A DNA stretch of 64,000 nucleotides, from the NCBI RefSeq assembly GCF_042242105.1, contig NC_092029.1, positions 22,560,885-22,624,884 on the forward strand, read 5' to 3'. The stretch's first letter is position 1. Every line of letters begins with the position of its first letter. The translations under genes were made by a program, and so were the position numbers. The notes under the pieces were generated by a model. It was given only the letters and a program-made list of their open reading frames with translations, had not been told where the DNA came from and did not search any database. This DNA is from Pempheris klunzingeri (taxonomy: Eukaryota > Chordata > Actinopteri > Acropomatiformes > Pempheridae). Below, piece by piece: positions 39,718-50,691 of the stretch.

Positions 39718-39900
39718 TGTGAGTACAGAGGTGAAGCTGCTGCTGGCTGACACACACAGACACACACACACACCGGCCACTCACACTTAAGGCACACTGA
39801 AGGGGAGTGTTTCCGTCACAACCTCCAATCACAGTTCAATAAAACAACCAGCACACAGCTGCGGAGCCGAGAAAGACGACCCGTCACAGTGTTGTTACAA
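39718..39900 (-). promoter_or_regulatory. slc5a6: Candidate proximal 5' UTR exon / promoter of SLC5A6
   Basis: On the minus strand an A|GTAAGT consensus donor sits at 39718/39717, about 2.1 kb upstream of the start-codon exon, which has its own acceptor at 37619. A TGATTGGAGG (inverted CCAAT) word lies about 110 bp upstream of the donor. Both signals suit a non-coding first exon but could be chance. A GC-rich alternative lies at 46.9-47.3 kb. Confidence 0.3.
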
Positions 39901-40232
39901 AGATTCAACTTTCTAGGCCCAGATCATTTTAGCCAAACAAACCTAATCCCTGCTTATATTTTTACAGGAGATATGTGAAAGTGTTCTTTTGTGGTCTTAC
40001 TTCAGAGGACGTATTTTTGTTGTCAACAATGGAGACATGACACAAGACTCCTCGCTGTGCTCATCAGAAAACAACTCTCACATTCCAGTTCACATAAGAC
40101 AGTCTCAGCTTTCATCATGTGTCCAGGTGCAGAGTCCTGCTCTGCTGACAAGGAAGAGCACAGGGGAACCAGGTTAACAGGAAAGGAAACAACATGAAAA
40201 CATTTCTTTATAAAATAACAAGTGAGGTGGCG

Positions 40233-40234
<2 letters not shown>

Positions 40235-40269
<35 letters not shown>
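40235..40269. repeat. (GT)n microsatellite
   Basis: About 17 GT units, immediately left of the Tc1 remnant. Confidence 0.95.
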
Positions 40270-40270
<1 letters not shown>

Positions 40271-40330
40271 ATTAACAAAATGAAGTGCAGTAAACTGAAG
40301 ATGTAAATGTATTGGTTTTTGACATCTACA

Positions 40331-40570
40331 GTGCCAGTCTGCAAAGTTTGGACACACCTTCTCATTCAATGGTTTTTTCCTTCATTGTTATTATTTTCTA
40401 AGTTGTAGATTAATATTGCAGACATAAAAAACCTCAAGGTTATGTGAGGGCTATTGGACTAGAAGGGGAGTGATGGAGTGCTGCATCAGATGACCTGGCC
40501 TCCACAATCACCTGACATAAACCCAGCTGAGATGGTTTGGGATGAGTTGGACCACAGTGAAGGAAAAGTA
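40331..40570 (+). mobile_element. Tc1-like transposon remnant
   Basis: The left end has a Tc1-type terminal sequence ('gtttggacacaccttctcat'). After a large internal deletion, 40464-40560 translates to DGVLHQMTWPPQSPDINPAE followed by MVWDELDH. This is the C-terminal DDE segment of Tc1 transposases, including the catalytic Glu of the PAEMVWDEL box. No right end was recognised. It is a different Tc1 family from the one at 51.6-53.0 kb. Confidence 0.75.
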
Positions 40571-41629
40571 GCCACGTAGCCAAGTAACTGGACTGACAGG
40601 TCTGTCGCTGTGATCCTGCTGCTGGTTTGATCAAGCTTTGGCTGAGACAAATGACCCTGATAATCCCCCTCTTGTCGTTAGTGCTCATTATCTCTGATCT
40701 AACTGAGGAGGCCACAAAGCCCCCTTCATGTAGAGGTTTCAGCATTAGGTTTTACCTAATGCTACAGTCAGTGCACTTCTGAGGAAACTTCATCCATGAT
40801 AAAGATCCCCTGCTCCTGCATCAGTCTGTGTGCACTCAGCTTGGGGCAGGCCAGGGGAAAGGCTTCAACAGGATTTAAATAAGTCAGTGTTAGCAGTCTG
40901 GGCTCACAGAAACCCTTGGTCCCGTTGGGTGTTACAGGATTGGTGTGCTGGCAGCCCATTTTGCACTGCTGGGCTCAGACAATACTACTGTTAAGATGCC
41001 AAATGGGCCACATCACTGTGAAAACGTATTAAAACAAACCTGACAGCCACACGGGGCACTGGATTTAAACCCCTCCAGCACCTAAACACATGAGCCCAGC
41101 TGCTCCAAGTGGTCTCCATGGAAAATTAGTCAGGTAAAGCTACTTTAGATGCCAAAGACTTCAGCCTTGTTCTCAGTGATACGGGTGTAAATCATACACA
41201 CAGTCAGGAGCAGGCGTTTAGTGAAAATTAGGGCTGTTTCTATGGTAACGGCTCAAATGTGGACTTTAGGGTGAGCGGGCATTTAGATGGGACAGAGTGA
41301 TCAGAAACAGAATCAACCTGTTAGACACAGATGAGGAGCTGATCGATAGGTTCATGGTCTGTAGCAGAGATCTGTTTCAGCTTGAGCCTCACTGGACCAC
41401 TGGACTGGTTTGTGTCAGACCACAGTGCAGCGTCATCATCTGCCTCCACAAGTCCACCGCCTGCCAGGCCGTGCTCATTACACTCACCTCCCTACTGAAA
41501 CTTCAATAACTGCCTTTATACTGTCTTTACTCAGATTTATTAATTTCCTGTCTAAAACTGCGTAGAGATTGAAGCTGAATAACTGAACAAATGTCTAAAT
41601 GTGGAGAAACAGCTAAACAGCTGGGGCAT
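40571..41629. other. Non-coding stretch, nothing recognised
   Basis: No gene or identifiable repeat family was found on either strand. Confidence 0.35.
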
Positions 41630-41935
41630 CAGATCAGGTGGATCAGGACAGATCAGGTGGATTGAGGCAGATCAGGCGGATCAAGGCAGATCAGCACAGA
41701 TCAGATCAGGTGGATCAGGACAGATCAGGCGGATCAGAGCAGATCAGGTGGATGAGGACAGATCAGATCAGATGTATCAGGACAGATCAGGTGGATCAGG
41801 GCAGATCAGGTGGATCAGGGCAGATCAGATCAGGTGGATCAGAACAGATCAGACAGACCAGATCAGGTGAATCAGGACAGATTAGATAGATCAGGTGGAT
41901 CAGATCAGATGGATCAGGGCAGATCACCGCAGACA
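41630..41935. repeat. GATC-rich minisatellite, about 300 bp
   Basis: Tandem variants of a 20-bp unit (cagatcaggtggatcaggac) place a GATC about every 10 bp. The frames over it encode repeated DRSGGSGQIR-like peptides, which are a by-product of the unit length and not a gene. Confidence 0.92.
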
Positions 41936-43846
41936 GAAGAGATTACCTCAATGTGAGCCTATTTAATCACGCCCTGTTTCCTCTTAAATAGTTATGTCGT
42001 ATTCGTGTTTTTCTCCTAACTTCGGACAGCTGAACATTGCTCCGTTGCACTACAGCTCCGTTACTTTGATTTACACTGTCCAACAACTGTCCTTTTCTTC
42101 TTCTCTGATTCTCCACATCACTGCTGACTATCAGAAATGATCAGCAACAAATTAGCCACATTCGCATTCACATGAACACACATCGTTAAGGCCAAGCGCA
42201 GTGAGGATCAGGCTTAAGTTTGGGCTTAAGCCGGGCAGTAGCAGCTGCTGACCTCTTACAGGAGAGAAGGACTACCTCAGGTCCATCCTGCCCTTTTTTC
42301 AGCCAGGCTCTGTGTGTGTGTGTGTTGGGCGGTGCTGGTCTCATGAGCATCACAAAACGCACATCACACAAGTCAGGGAGGCTGTGGTTGCCTGGCAACA
42401 CAGGGACAGTGTTGATACATGAGGCAGTGGGGGATGAACCAGTGGCGTTTGTGTTTTACCCCCACACACCTGGCTCATGTGCAGAAGGTGGAGAAGAGGA
42501 CCTTTTGTGTAACAGTGAGACAGCAGGTCCAACATGGCCATGAGGCCTGTGTTTCACAAAACCATATCAAGGTAGTTCAGAGCAAACTGCACACTCCGAT
42601 TCTCCTTATCACACAAGCAGCACAAACACTGCAGGTAATACATACGCTGGCACGGGGAGAGCACTGAATACTACTGTTCATCTGCACCAAAAACGCCTCA
42701 TTAGGGGCTTTTATCTCATTTCATTATCCTGTTTGTGTTGATGCAAATGCCTGTTGAGGGTGTGAGCTGCCTGAACACTGTTAACTCTTTGCCTGTGTTA
42801 ATGATACGCTAGACTAAGACGTACAAAGCAATACGGCAGCCTTTGTTGAAATTTCAGACAACAATGTCCGTTTTTAACCAAAACTATGGATGGACAAATT
42901 ACTTCAGTGATGTCCAGTGGAGATGAACAGAGTTATGTGGTCTGTAGCCATCATTGTTGAGATACAAAGATGGAGACATGCTGACACAGGGACACACACA
43001 CACACACACACAGGTGTAGTGCTTACGTCCACTTCTGAACCCAGTGCACACTACTCGCATTGTACCCGTTGCTATGGCAACAAGTAATAACCGACGTTTG
43101 CATATATTAGCTAACTTAGCTTGATGGTCCAAACAACAATAAGCTGTCAAACTCAAACCAAAAAAGAGCAGCAGTTGAATTTTAAAAAAAACATTCTTAA
43201 ATGAGCCACATTGGGTTTTTTTAAACAACGCTGCCTTTTCAGAATGAAACAGAGCTTGTGTGTGAAGCTCCATGAACATTACTGGCTACATGTAACACAT
43301 GCACATGCTTACCTCCAGGCCCAGCTTTTTATTGTCGTCCTCTCCTCTGGGTACTTGTGCACCCAAAGGCATGTCGTATCTCAGTGACCACAAAAACCAG
43401 TAGTTTGAGCAATCATTAAGCCTTCCGCTGAACCCTGGCCTGCTCTGTGGCAGGAAAACTGGAGGCAACACAGTCTGTTTTTATGAGCAGCACAGATAAA
43501 GAGCTCCTGGCAGGGGGAACATCACTGCTGGTTTAAGTGCCGTCATCTCTTCTGAAAGACTCAAGAAGTGCATGAACTGTTGTATGGACACCTGATAATA
43601 CTGAACAAACTGTGACACAAACACAGTGTTAGTCAGCTGCTAAGACACTTGTTAATACACCAGCAGATAATAGTGAAGGAGGACGCTGGAGCTGGTGTGT
43701 AATCATTAGCTTGCAGAGGACGAGATAGTTCCTCTGTGCAGATAAGTGGGAGGTCAGCTTGGCCCCATCCACATGATCTGAGACGATGATCTCCACAGCA
43801 CTGCACAGTCTGTAATACAACCATCAGATGTCTACAGCTACAGATG
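41936..43846. other. Non-coding stretch, nothing recognised
   Basis: No exon or known repeat family was seen. A small CA tract lies at about 42993-43012. The 126-codon minus frame at 42.9-43.3 kb has no family motif. Confidence 0.35.
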
Positions 43847-43847
43847 T

Positions 43848-44520
43848 CTGCTGCTAAATTCAGATAAAACTGAAGTTATTTTGCTTGGCCCCGGACACCT
43901 CAGAGACAGCTTTTCCACTACCATAACTGCTCTGGACGGCATCACTCTGGCCTCCAGCTCCACTGTGAGGAATCTGGGAGTCTTATTTGATCAGGATTTG
44001 TCCTTTAACTCCCACATTAAACAGATCTCTCAGGTTCCTGTGGATCCTGTGGATCCTGGTCCTGGCCCTGCTGATGTGGTTCTCTGGTTCCTGTGGGTCC
44101 TGGTCCCGGTCCCGCTGATGTGGTTCTCTGGTTCCTGTGGATCCTGGTCCTGGTTCTGCTAATGTGGTTCCCTGGCCCCGCTGATGTGGTTCTCCACCAG
44201 CCAATGGATGTGCGTCTGTCCAAGGCTACAGCCTGTCCGTCCTTGGGAGCTGGATCTCTCCTTCACTGTGGTGCTCCCGGAGGTTTCTCTTTTCCCACTG
44301 GGTTTTTTGAGTTTTTCCTTCCCGAAGAAGGAGGGTCATAAAGGGCAGGTGATGCCTCGGACTGATCCACCGGACTGATCCATTGGCCTCATCGACTGCT
44401 GGACTCTTTATTAGATTGTTTGTTCGCTTACACTTGTTTATTTCAGTGAACTTTGTAAAGCACTATGAGACACTCTGTTGTGATATTGGGCTATACAAAT
44501 AAATTGAATTGAATTGAATA
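43848..44520 (+). mobile_element. Internally deleted L2 LINE copy
   Basis: 43848-44027 matches 58394-58573 of the LINE at 56-59 kb almost base for base (palm/thumb end of [29 protein letters not shown]). At about 44028 it jumps to sequence matching 59318 onward and continues to the 3' end with ATTGA tail. About 740 bp encoding the ORF2 C-terminus are therefore missing. The 3' UTR portion (44100-44520) is nearly identical to 59335-59740, apart from small duplications such as a repeated 'ggactgatccac' word. Confidence 0.9.
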
Positions 44521-45134
44521 CAGCACTGCAAATGTTAATGCTATCAGTTAGTTAATGCTGCTCATATAGAGCATGTGCCAAGTGTACCAACAATAGAGAG
44601 CAGCAGCAGGTCAGTGTTAATGAACACATCAGACAGATGAACCCATTACACAGATGAACACTTGAGACAAGTGAAGCAGATGAATACATGACACAGAGGA
44701 CACAGTGTGGCTCTGCGCTCCACTGAAAGCCACCATTTCTCTGAGTCAGAGGTGGAGTAGATGGAGCACACCCCTTGCCTTCGGTGGCCCCACACCACTT
44801 CAGTATGGAACTGTGACCAGCCACTGCAGCGCCACACAGCAGGACTGGAGGCACACATTAGACTGGAGCCCTATTTACATCCATCCTAAAATCTACGGTC
44901 TGCAACCACACACTCGTAAACAAAGCAGGTTCCTCATAGTGATGACTAAGTCTGGGCTGACGAGGTGGAGAGCAGAGAGTGATGTGAAGGGATTCAACAG
45001 GACCGACTCCAGGACAGCACTGACTCCAGGACAGCACTGAAACGGTAGAAAACCTCTGTCCTGCTTCCTGTGAGACTGCTATGCTTCCTGCTCACTACCA
45101 CAGCTCAGCACTACAGTCAGCATGCACACAGCCG
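44521..45134. other. Non-coding stretch between the deleted L2 and the 34-bp array
   Basis: No gene or repeat family was recognised. The short tandem 'actccaggacagcactga' occurs twice at about 45004-45040. Confidence 0.4.
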
Positions 45135-46480
45135 GACAGGACAGTTACAGTGGTAAAAGAAGCGTATTAAAGGGACAGTTACAGCGGTAAAAGAAGCGTA
45201 TTAAAGGGACAGTCACAGCGGTAAAAGAAACGTATTAAAGGGACAGTCACAGCGGTAAAAGAAACGTATTAAAGGGACAGTCACAGCGGTAAAAGAAGCG
45301 TATTAAAGGGACAGTCACAGCGGTAAAAGAAGCCTAGTAAAGGGACAGTCACAGCGGTAAAAGAAGCGTATTAAAGGGACAGTCACAGCGGTAAAAGAAA
45401 CGTATTAAAGGGACAGTCACAGCGGTAAAAGAAGCGTATTAAAGGGACAGTCACAGCGGTAAAAGAAGCGTAGTAAAGGGACAGTTACAGCGGTAAAAGA
45501 AACGTATTAAAGGGACAGTTACCGCGGTAAAAGAAGCGTATTAAAGGGACAGTTACAGCGGTAAAAGAAGCGCATTAAAGGGACAGCTACAGCGGTAAAA
45601 GAAGCGTATTAAAGGGACAGTTACAGCGGTAAAAGAAGTATTAAAGGGACAGCTACAGCAGTAAAAGAAGCGTATTAAAGGGACAGTTACAGCGGTAAAA
45701 GAAGCGTATTAAAGGGACAGTTACTGCAGTAAAAGAAGCGTATTTAAGGGACAGTTACAGCGGTAAAAGAAACGTATTAAAGGGACAGTTACTGCGGTAA
45801 AAGAAGCGTATTAAAGGGACAGTTACTGCGGTAAAAGAAGCGCATTAAAGGGACAGTTACAGCCGTAAAAGAAGCGTATTAAAGGGATAGTTACAGCAGT
45901 AAAGAAACGTATTAAAGGGATAGTCACAGTGATAAAAGAAAAGTATTAAAGGGATAGTTACAGTTACTGCTGTAAAAGAAGCGTATTAAAGGGACAGTTA
46001 CCGTGGTAAAAAAAAAAACTATTAAACGGATACATACCGCTGTAAAAGAAGCATATTAAAGGGATAGTTACCGCTGTAAAAGAAACGTATTAAAGGCACA
46101 GTTACCGCGGAAAAAAACAAAAAACGTATTAAAGGGATACATACCGCTGTAAAAGAAGCGTATTAAAGGGATAGTTACAGTGGTAAAAGAAACGTATTAA
46201 AGGGACAGTTACCGCGGTAAAAGAAACGTATTAAAGGGATAGTTACAGTGGTAAAAGAAACGTATTAAAGGGACAGTTACCGCGGTAAAAGAAACGTATT
46301 AAAGGGATAGTTACCACGGTATTTTTGCTATTGCTTTATTTTCCTATGTTGCTTTTACTCACTCTTTCTTGTCTATTGTTGCTGCTGTAACATGTAAATT
46401 TCCCCCTATGGGGGATCAATAAAAGAAGTCTAAGTCTAAGTAAAAGAAGCGTATTTACGGGACAGTTACTGCGGTAAAAC
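45135..46480. repeat. 34-bp tandem satellite, about 35 copies, interrupted once
   Basis: The unit is 'cagcggtaaaagaagcgta' plus 'ttaaagggacagtta', 34 bp. The left two-thirds (45135 to about 45900) is homogeneous. The right third shows more indels and substitutions (A runs, GATAG for GACAG). The array stops at 46320 and a last copy resumes at 46441, after a 120-bp insertion. Confidence 0.95.
46321..46440 (+). mobile_element. Retroelement 3' tail inserted in the 34-bp array
   Basis: The segment reads like the 3' end of a fish non-LTR element: a T-rich block, 'catgtaaatttccccctatg', 'ggggatcaataaaagaagtc', then a short 'taagtctaag' tandem tail. Satellite units flank it on both sides. Confidence 0.65.
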
Positions 46481-46919
46481 CATTTCCATCATCCTGTGGT
46501 GTCTACAGGCGCGCTCTGGAGATGACCACTGGTGACCAGCCTGATGTTTGTCTTCAGTGCACTGACATTTACTTTTGAACCTAGTATAGCTGACATTTGC
46601 ACTGGTCTGTACCGGTGCAAACTGTATAGACAGTGATCACTTGACTGTCATTTGGCAGACCAATGAAAACAGCTTTCTGAGGCGTGTCAGACAGCACAGG
46701 TTGGTTCAGACAAGGAGGAGGAGACCCGGACAGGGTTCACCGAGTGGTCCAAAGGTCAGCCGACAAACCATCATCACCCCCCCCCCCCCTTCTCTCGCCC
46801 CGAGCTGAAAATTACATAGTAATGTGGGGCCGTGGTCCACAGCGCCATGTGGCCGTGGCCCGTCGGGACAGTCATTGTCAGTCATAATTAGCCCCCACAT
46901 GTTCCGACAGGTCATTCAT

Positions 46920-47310
46920 TTCAGCCGTGAGGGTCTAACGCTAGCGACCGTTAGCCTAACCGTGAGCTAATGCGGCTGGGAGCGCTTCACGGGACCACCG
47001 GCACCACGTTAGAGGAGCCGACGGACACCCTCTGCCTCCGTGAACTTACCACCGTGAGCCCCCCGACGGCTCGGCTCGGCTCCGCTCCGCTCTGGGTCTG
47101 CAGTCTGTCTGTGGGTGGAGGGCTGTCCGCTGTCCACCACCGGGCATCCCTTCACCGGCATGTGCTCGTGCCTTTGCCGTTTACACGCAACCCCTCCACA
47201 CTGAGCAGATGCTGCCTTCAGGTGCCTCCTGTAAACTACAAAGTCCGCACTCACCGGTGGAAAAACGACGGAGTGTGCTGCAGCTGCACGGTTTGACTTT
47301 GTGGAAACAG
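46920..47310 (-). promoter_or_regulatory. GC-rich, CpG-rich candidate promoter with two minus-strand splice donors
   Basis: G+C and CpG rise sharply here. On the minus strand two strong donors are seen: GGTG|GTAAGT with the exon end at 47050, and ACCG|GTGAGT with the exon end at 47255. The word AACTACAAAGTCC beside the second resembles the ACTACAA-type element common in bidirectional CpG promoters. No coding exon joins in frame. It may be a distal non-coding first exon of SLC5A6 (9.4 kb away) or the start of an unrecognised transcript. Confidence 0.38.
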
Positions 47311-47629
47311 TCCGTGTAGTGATGGTCGGCAGGAGCGCTGGTTTGTTTAAACCCCGTCAGTATATGGGGAAGAGAGCAGGGTCCACAGGAAACACGGCGG
47401 TTCATACTGGTTTTACTGGTCATTTCACACTGTTTAAAGGCGCCATGCACCTTCAGCCTTCTTTGGCATACATCCATCTCATTTGGGCCTTTCCCAAATT
47501 AGTGAAGGTGACACAGCACGTGCTGTGGCGGTCTGATTCACGTTTAATCAGTACGGCGATCAGTTTGACCCCCGGACGGAAACGGAATTACGTTAGAAAA
47601 CACGCTGAAGGTGACACAGCAGGCCCTGT

Positions 47630-47668
<39 letters not shown>

Positions 47669-48135
47669 CAGGATGTGGTGGGGGGAGGACAGACCGGTTT
47701 AACGTTCATCGTGACGCCAGTCCGCGAGGATGTCGTCATCATTGTAATTAATTGGCCGCTGATTGATTCAGCAGCTCTGACGACGGTCTGCCTCAAACAC
47801 ACACACACCTGTCCGTTTCACTTACCTGGTGTTGTCACCGTGGGGGACCGCCCTGGGTCCATACCGACAGCACCGTCCTCCTGCCGCCCTCTGACAGCGG
47901 GTTTAGTTCAGGGACTCGTCGGTCCTCCGTGGCTCCCAGCTGGTAAAGGCACAGCTGCAGAGGTCTCCACATCCCACCCCTCCCCCAGCTAGTGACTCAT
48001 GATGTGTCTCAGTGAATCAATAGTGACACCAGTGTAACACAGTCACTGACAGTATTCACTAGATGAGTGAGACCTGGTGACTGTGGGTGCTCCAAGTCCA
48101 TCCTGTCAGGACTACATTCATTCAGGCTCCGTTGT
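47311..48135. other. Non-coding stretch with a GT tract
   Basis: No exon was recognised. A (GT)n tract lies at 47632-47666. Confidence 0.4.
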
Positions 48136-48144
48136 ACTTCTGAC

Positions 48145-49078
48145 GAAATCACTGAGTCTGACCTCCTGTTATTACGACAGCTACAACACGGTGTCACTGT
48201 GTCTGACCTCCTGTTATTACGACAGCTGCAACACAGTGTCACTGTGTCTGACCTCCTGTTATTACGACAGCTACAACACGGTGTCACTGTGTCTGACCTC
48301 CTGTTATTACGACAGCTACAACACGGTGTCACTGTGTCTGACCTCCTGTTATTACGACAGCTACAACACGGTGTCACTGTGTCTGACCTCCTGTTATTAC
48401 GACAGCTACAACACGGTGTCACTGTGTCTGATCTCCTGTTATTACAACAGCTACAACACTGTGTCACTGTGTCTGACCTCCTGTTATTACAACAGCTACA
48501 ACACTGTGTCACTATGTCTGACCTGTTATTACAACAGCTACAACACGGTGTCACTGTGTCTGACCTTCTGTTATTACAACAGCTACAATACTGTGTCACT
48601 GTGTCTGACCTCCTGTTATTACAACAGCTACAACACTGTCACTGTGTCTGACCTCCTGTTATTACAACAGCTACAACACTGTGTCACTGTGTCTGACCTG
48701 TTATTACAACAGCTACAACATGGTGTCACTGTGTCTGACCTTATTACAATAGCTACAACATGGTGTCACTGTGTCTGACCTTATTACAACAGCTACAACA
48801 TGGTGTCACTGTGTCTGACCTCCTGGTTATTACAACAGCTACAACATGGTGTCACTGTGTCTGACCTCCTGTTATTACAACAGCTACAAAACTGTGTCAC
48901 TGTGTCTGACCTGTAATTACAACAGCTACAACACTGTCACTGTGTCTGACCTGTTATTACAACAGCTACAACACTGTGTCACTGTGTCTGACCTCCTGTT
49001 ATTACAACAGCTACAACACTGTGTCACTGTGTCTGACCTCCTGTTATTACAACAGCTACAACACTGTGTCACTGTGAG
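48145..49078. repeat. 45-bp tandem satellite, about 20 copies
   Basis: The unit is 'gtgtcactgtgtctgacctc' plus 'ctgttattacgacagctac' plus 'aacacg', 45 bp. The first six or so copies carry CGACAG and are near identical; later copies carry CAACAG and show 3-12-bp deletions. Because 45 is a multiple of three, both strands carry open frames of up to 233 codons. These are repeat artefacts. Confidence 0.96.
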
Positions 49079-49090
49079 TTATCAGTTATC

Positions 49091-50210
49091 TGGGTCAATA
49101 TCACTATAAAGTGCCTTTGGTGTCATCAGAATCACCCAGTCATCATGAAAATGTAGCAGAATAATTAAACTCTGAGGTCTTATTATAATGACCAAAGATT
49201 TGCACACATATCAGTACAATAATATGTCTCTTAAAATGTGTTTCCTTCATTTTAAAACATTTTTTTCCTTTGGATGTACGTGATTTTGGCATGTCCCACA
49301 CACTGTTCTGCTAACTTCAGTGTGTGTAATAAGTGGTTAAATGATACCAAATCAAAAAATTTTTTACATGGTTTTATTGTCACAACAAGTTATTTGATAA
49401 AACAAGTCATTTTGATCATGTATATACTATTTTCATAATAGTATTGAACATTTTGCATGTGTCCCTGAAATTGCTGTCCACCCTGTCATTTTGGGCTAAA
49501 TGCCCCTTTAAGAAACCCGCTGATGTTTTCAGTGAGATCACAACCAGCATTTTGTGTTTCTTCAGTGGAGACTGAAACAGTGGCTAGTTGCAGAGTAGGT
49601 ATTTACACTTGTTTCGTAATTTTCATCATATTAGGTGTGTAGTTAGATGTTGTCAAGCTTAACATGTCCACTCTGTCATAGTGAAATATCAATTAATATA
49701 AAAACCTTTCAGAAATTCGAAATATATGTTAAACAGTACACAGTCCACTTGCTAACTGAATCATGTTGCTAAGTGAAGGTCCACCATGTGCTCATTAAAT
49801 GCTAACATTAGCCAAAAATGACCACCCTGTCAGCAAGCCTTCCATGACAGGGGCGACATGGTTGCCCTAATTTCATTACTATCCAAATACTTTTCCCATT
49901 AACTAAAACATAGTGTTGAGAAAGGGACTAAATAGCTTTCTGAAAATATACATTTTATAATCACTATGTAATTACAATGTAGTTATTCTACTTTGAAATT
50001 GCCCATGACAGGGTTGACATATTTTGCTGTTTGCGTGTACATTGTCTGCTTGCAGTTAATTTATAAAAAAGTGTGGGAGCTTGACCAACATGCATTTCTA
50101 ACAGCATAACATCTACTTCATACAATAAATGTGAAGTTAAATGGAAAACCTCAGCTTTTTTGGGGGGAAATTGGGAAGTCTCAAAGGTACCTTATGGTGA
50201 TATTGACCCA
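49091..50210. mobile_element. Inverted-repeat DNA transposon, about 1.12 kb
   Basis: The left end (TGGGTCAATATCACTATAAA then GTGCCTTTG) is matched by the inverted right end (CAAAGGTACCTTATGGTGAT then ATTGACCCA), about 29 bp with a few mismatches. The AT-rich interior has no long open frame, so this is a non-autonomous copy. Its left end abuts the 45-bp satellite and its right end lies about 40 bp from the likely RPL7L1 poly(A) site. Family not assigned. Confidence 0.75.
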
Positions 50211-50249
50211 TCTCCTAGTTATCAGAGCACACAAACTTTAAAAACAAAG

Positions 50250-50255
50250 TTTATT
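50250..50255 (-). terminator. rpl7l1: Poly(A) signal, probably RPL7L1
   Basis: An AATAAA on the minus strand lies about 440 bp downstream of the RPL7L1 stop codon, the first such hexamer I noticed. Use is inferred. Confidence 0.45.
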
Positions 50256-50691
50256 AATGAATCAGAGTGAGTGAATCAGGGCTGATGTTCACACTGTGAA
50301 AACAGCAGTAATTGAGCAAACTTTGAGGTGGGCGTGGGGGGGCTCCTGCCCACCCTCAGGATGTGGCATACATGAATCATCCCTCCGGCAGCATGACAAT
50401 CATCATGTGTAGCTACTGACAACATTTACATTTCACAGGTGATTCAACACATTGTTCCACCATCGTCATAGAGCTCCCATCGGCCCCTGGTCAGAGGCTT
50501 ATTATCCAAACACACACCATGGAGATCCGCTTCATGGAGTGTGGGGGTACAAGTGAATGTATGGTTCAATATAACTGGGGTAGACCGTCAGTGTCTCTGA
50601 CAAATAAACAGAAGAATCAAACAGTTTGCCACCACTGTTATTTGCTTCTGAAGAAATTAAGCATCCTTGTTGCTGCTGCGGCATGTGCGCC

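Larger units (their letters stand above)
37999..40330. other. SLC5A6 upstream region
   Basis: No coding exon was seen. A short CA tract lies at about 39565-39592 and another near 39750-39772. A candidate 5' UTR exon is listed separately, and a (GT)n tract lies at 40235-40269. Confidence 0.4.

Noticed and set aside
41601-41889. Repetitive DRSGGSGQIR protein
   Set aside because: It is the translation of the GATC-rich 20-bp repeat; adjacent frames are equally open.
42899-43279. 126-aa minus-strand frame
   Set aside because: No family motif; it includes a CA tract translated as Cys-Val and an AT-rich run.
45135-46320. CRISPR-like regular array
   Set aside because: 34-bp units follow each other directly with no unique spacers, and the DNA is vertebrate. 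It is a minisatellite.
48077-48778. 233-aa open frame and its 196-aa antisense partner
   Set aside because: Both are products of a 45-bp tandem repeat whose length is a multiple of three; there is no independent coding evidence.
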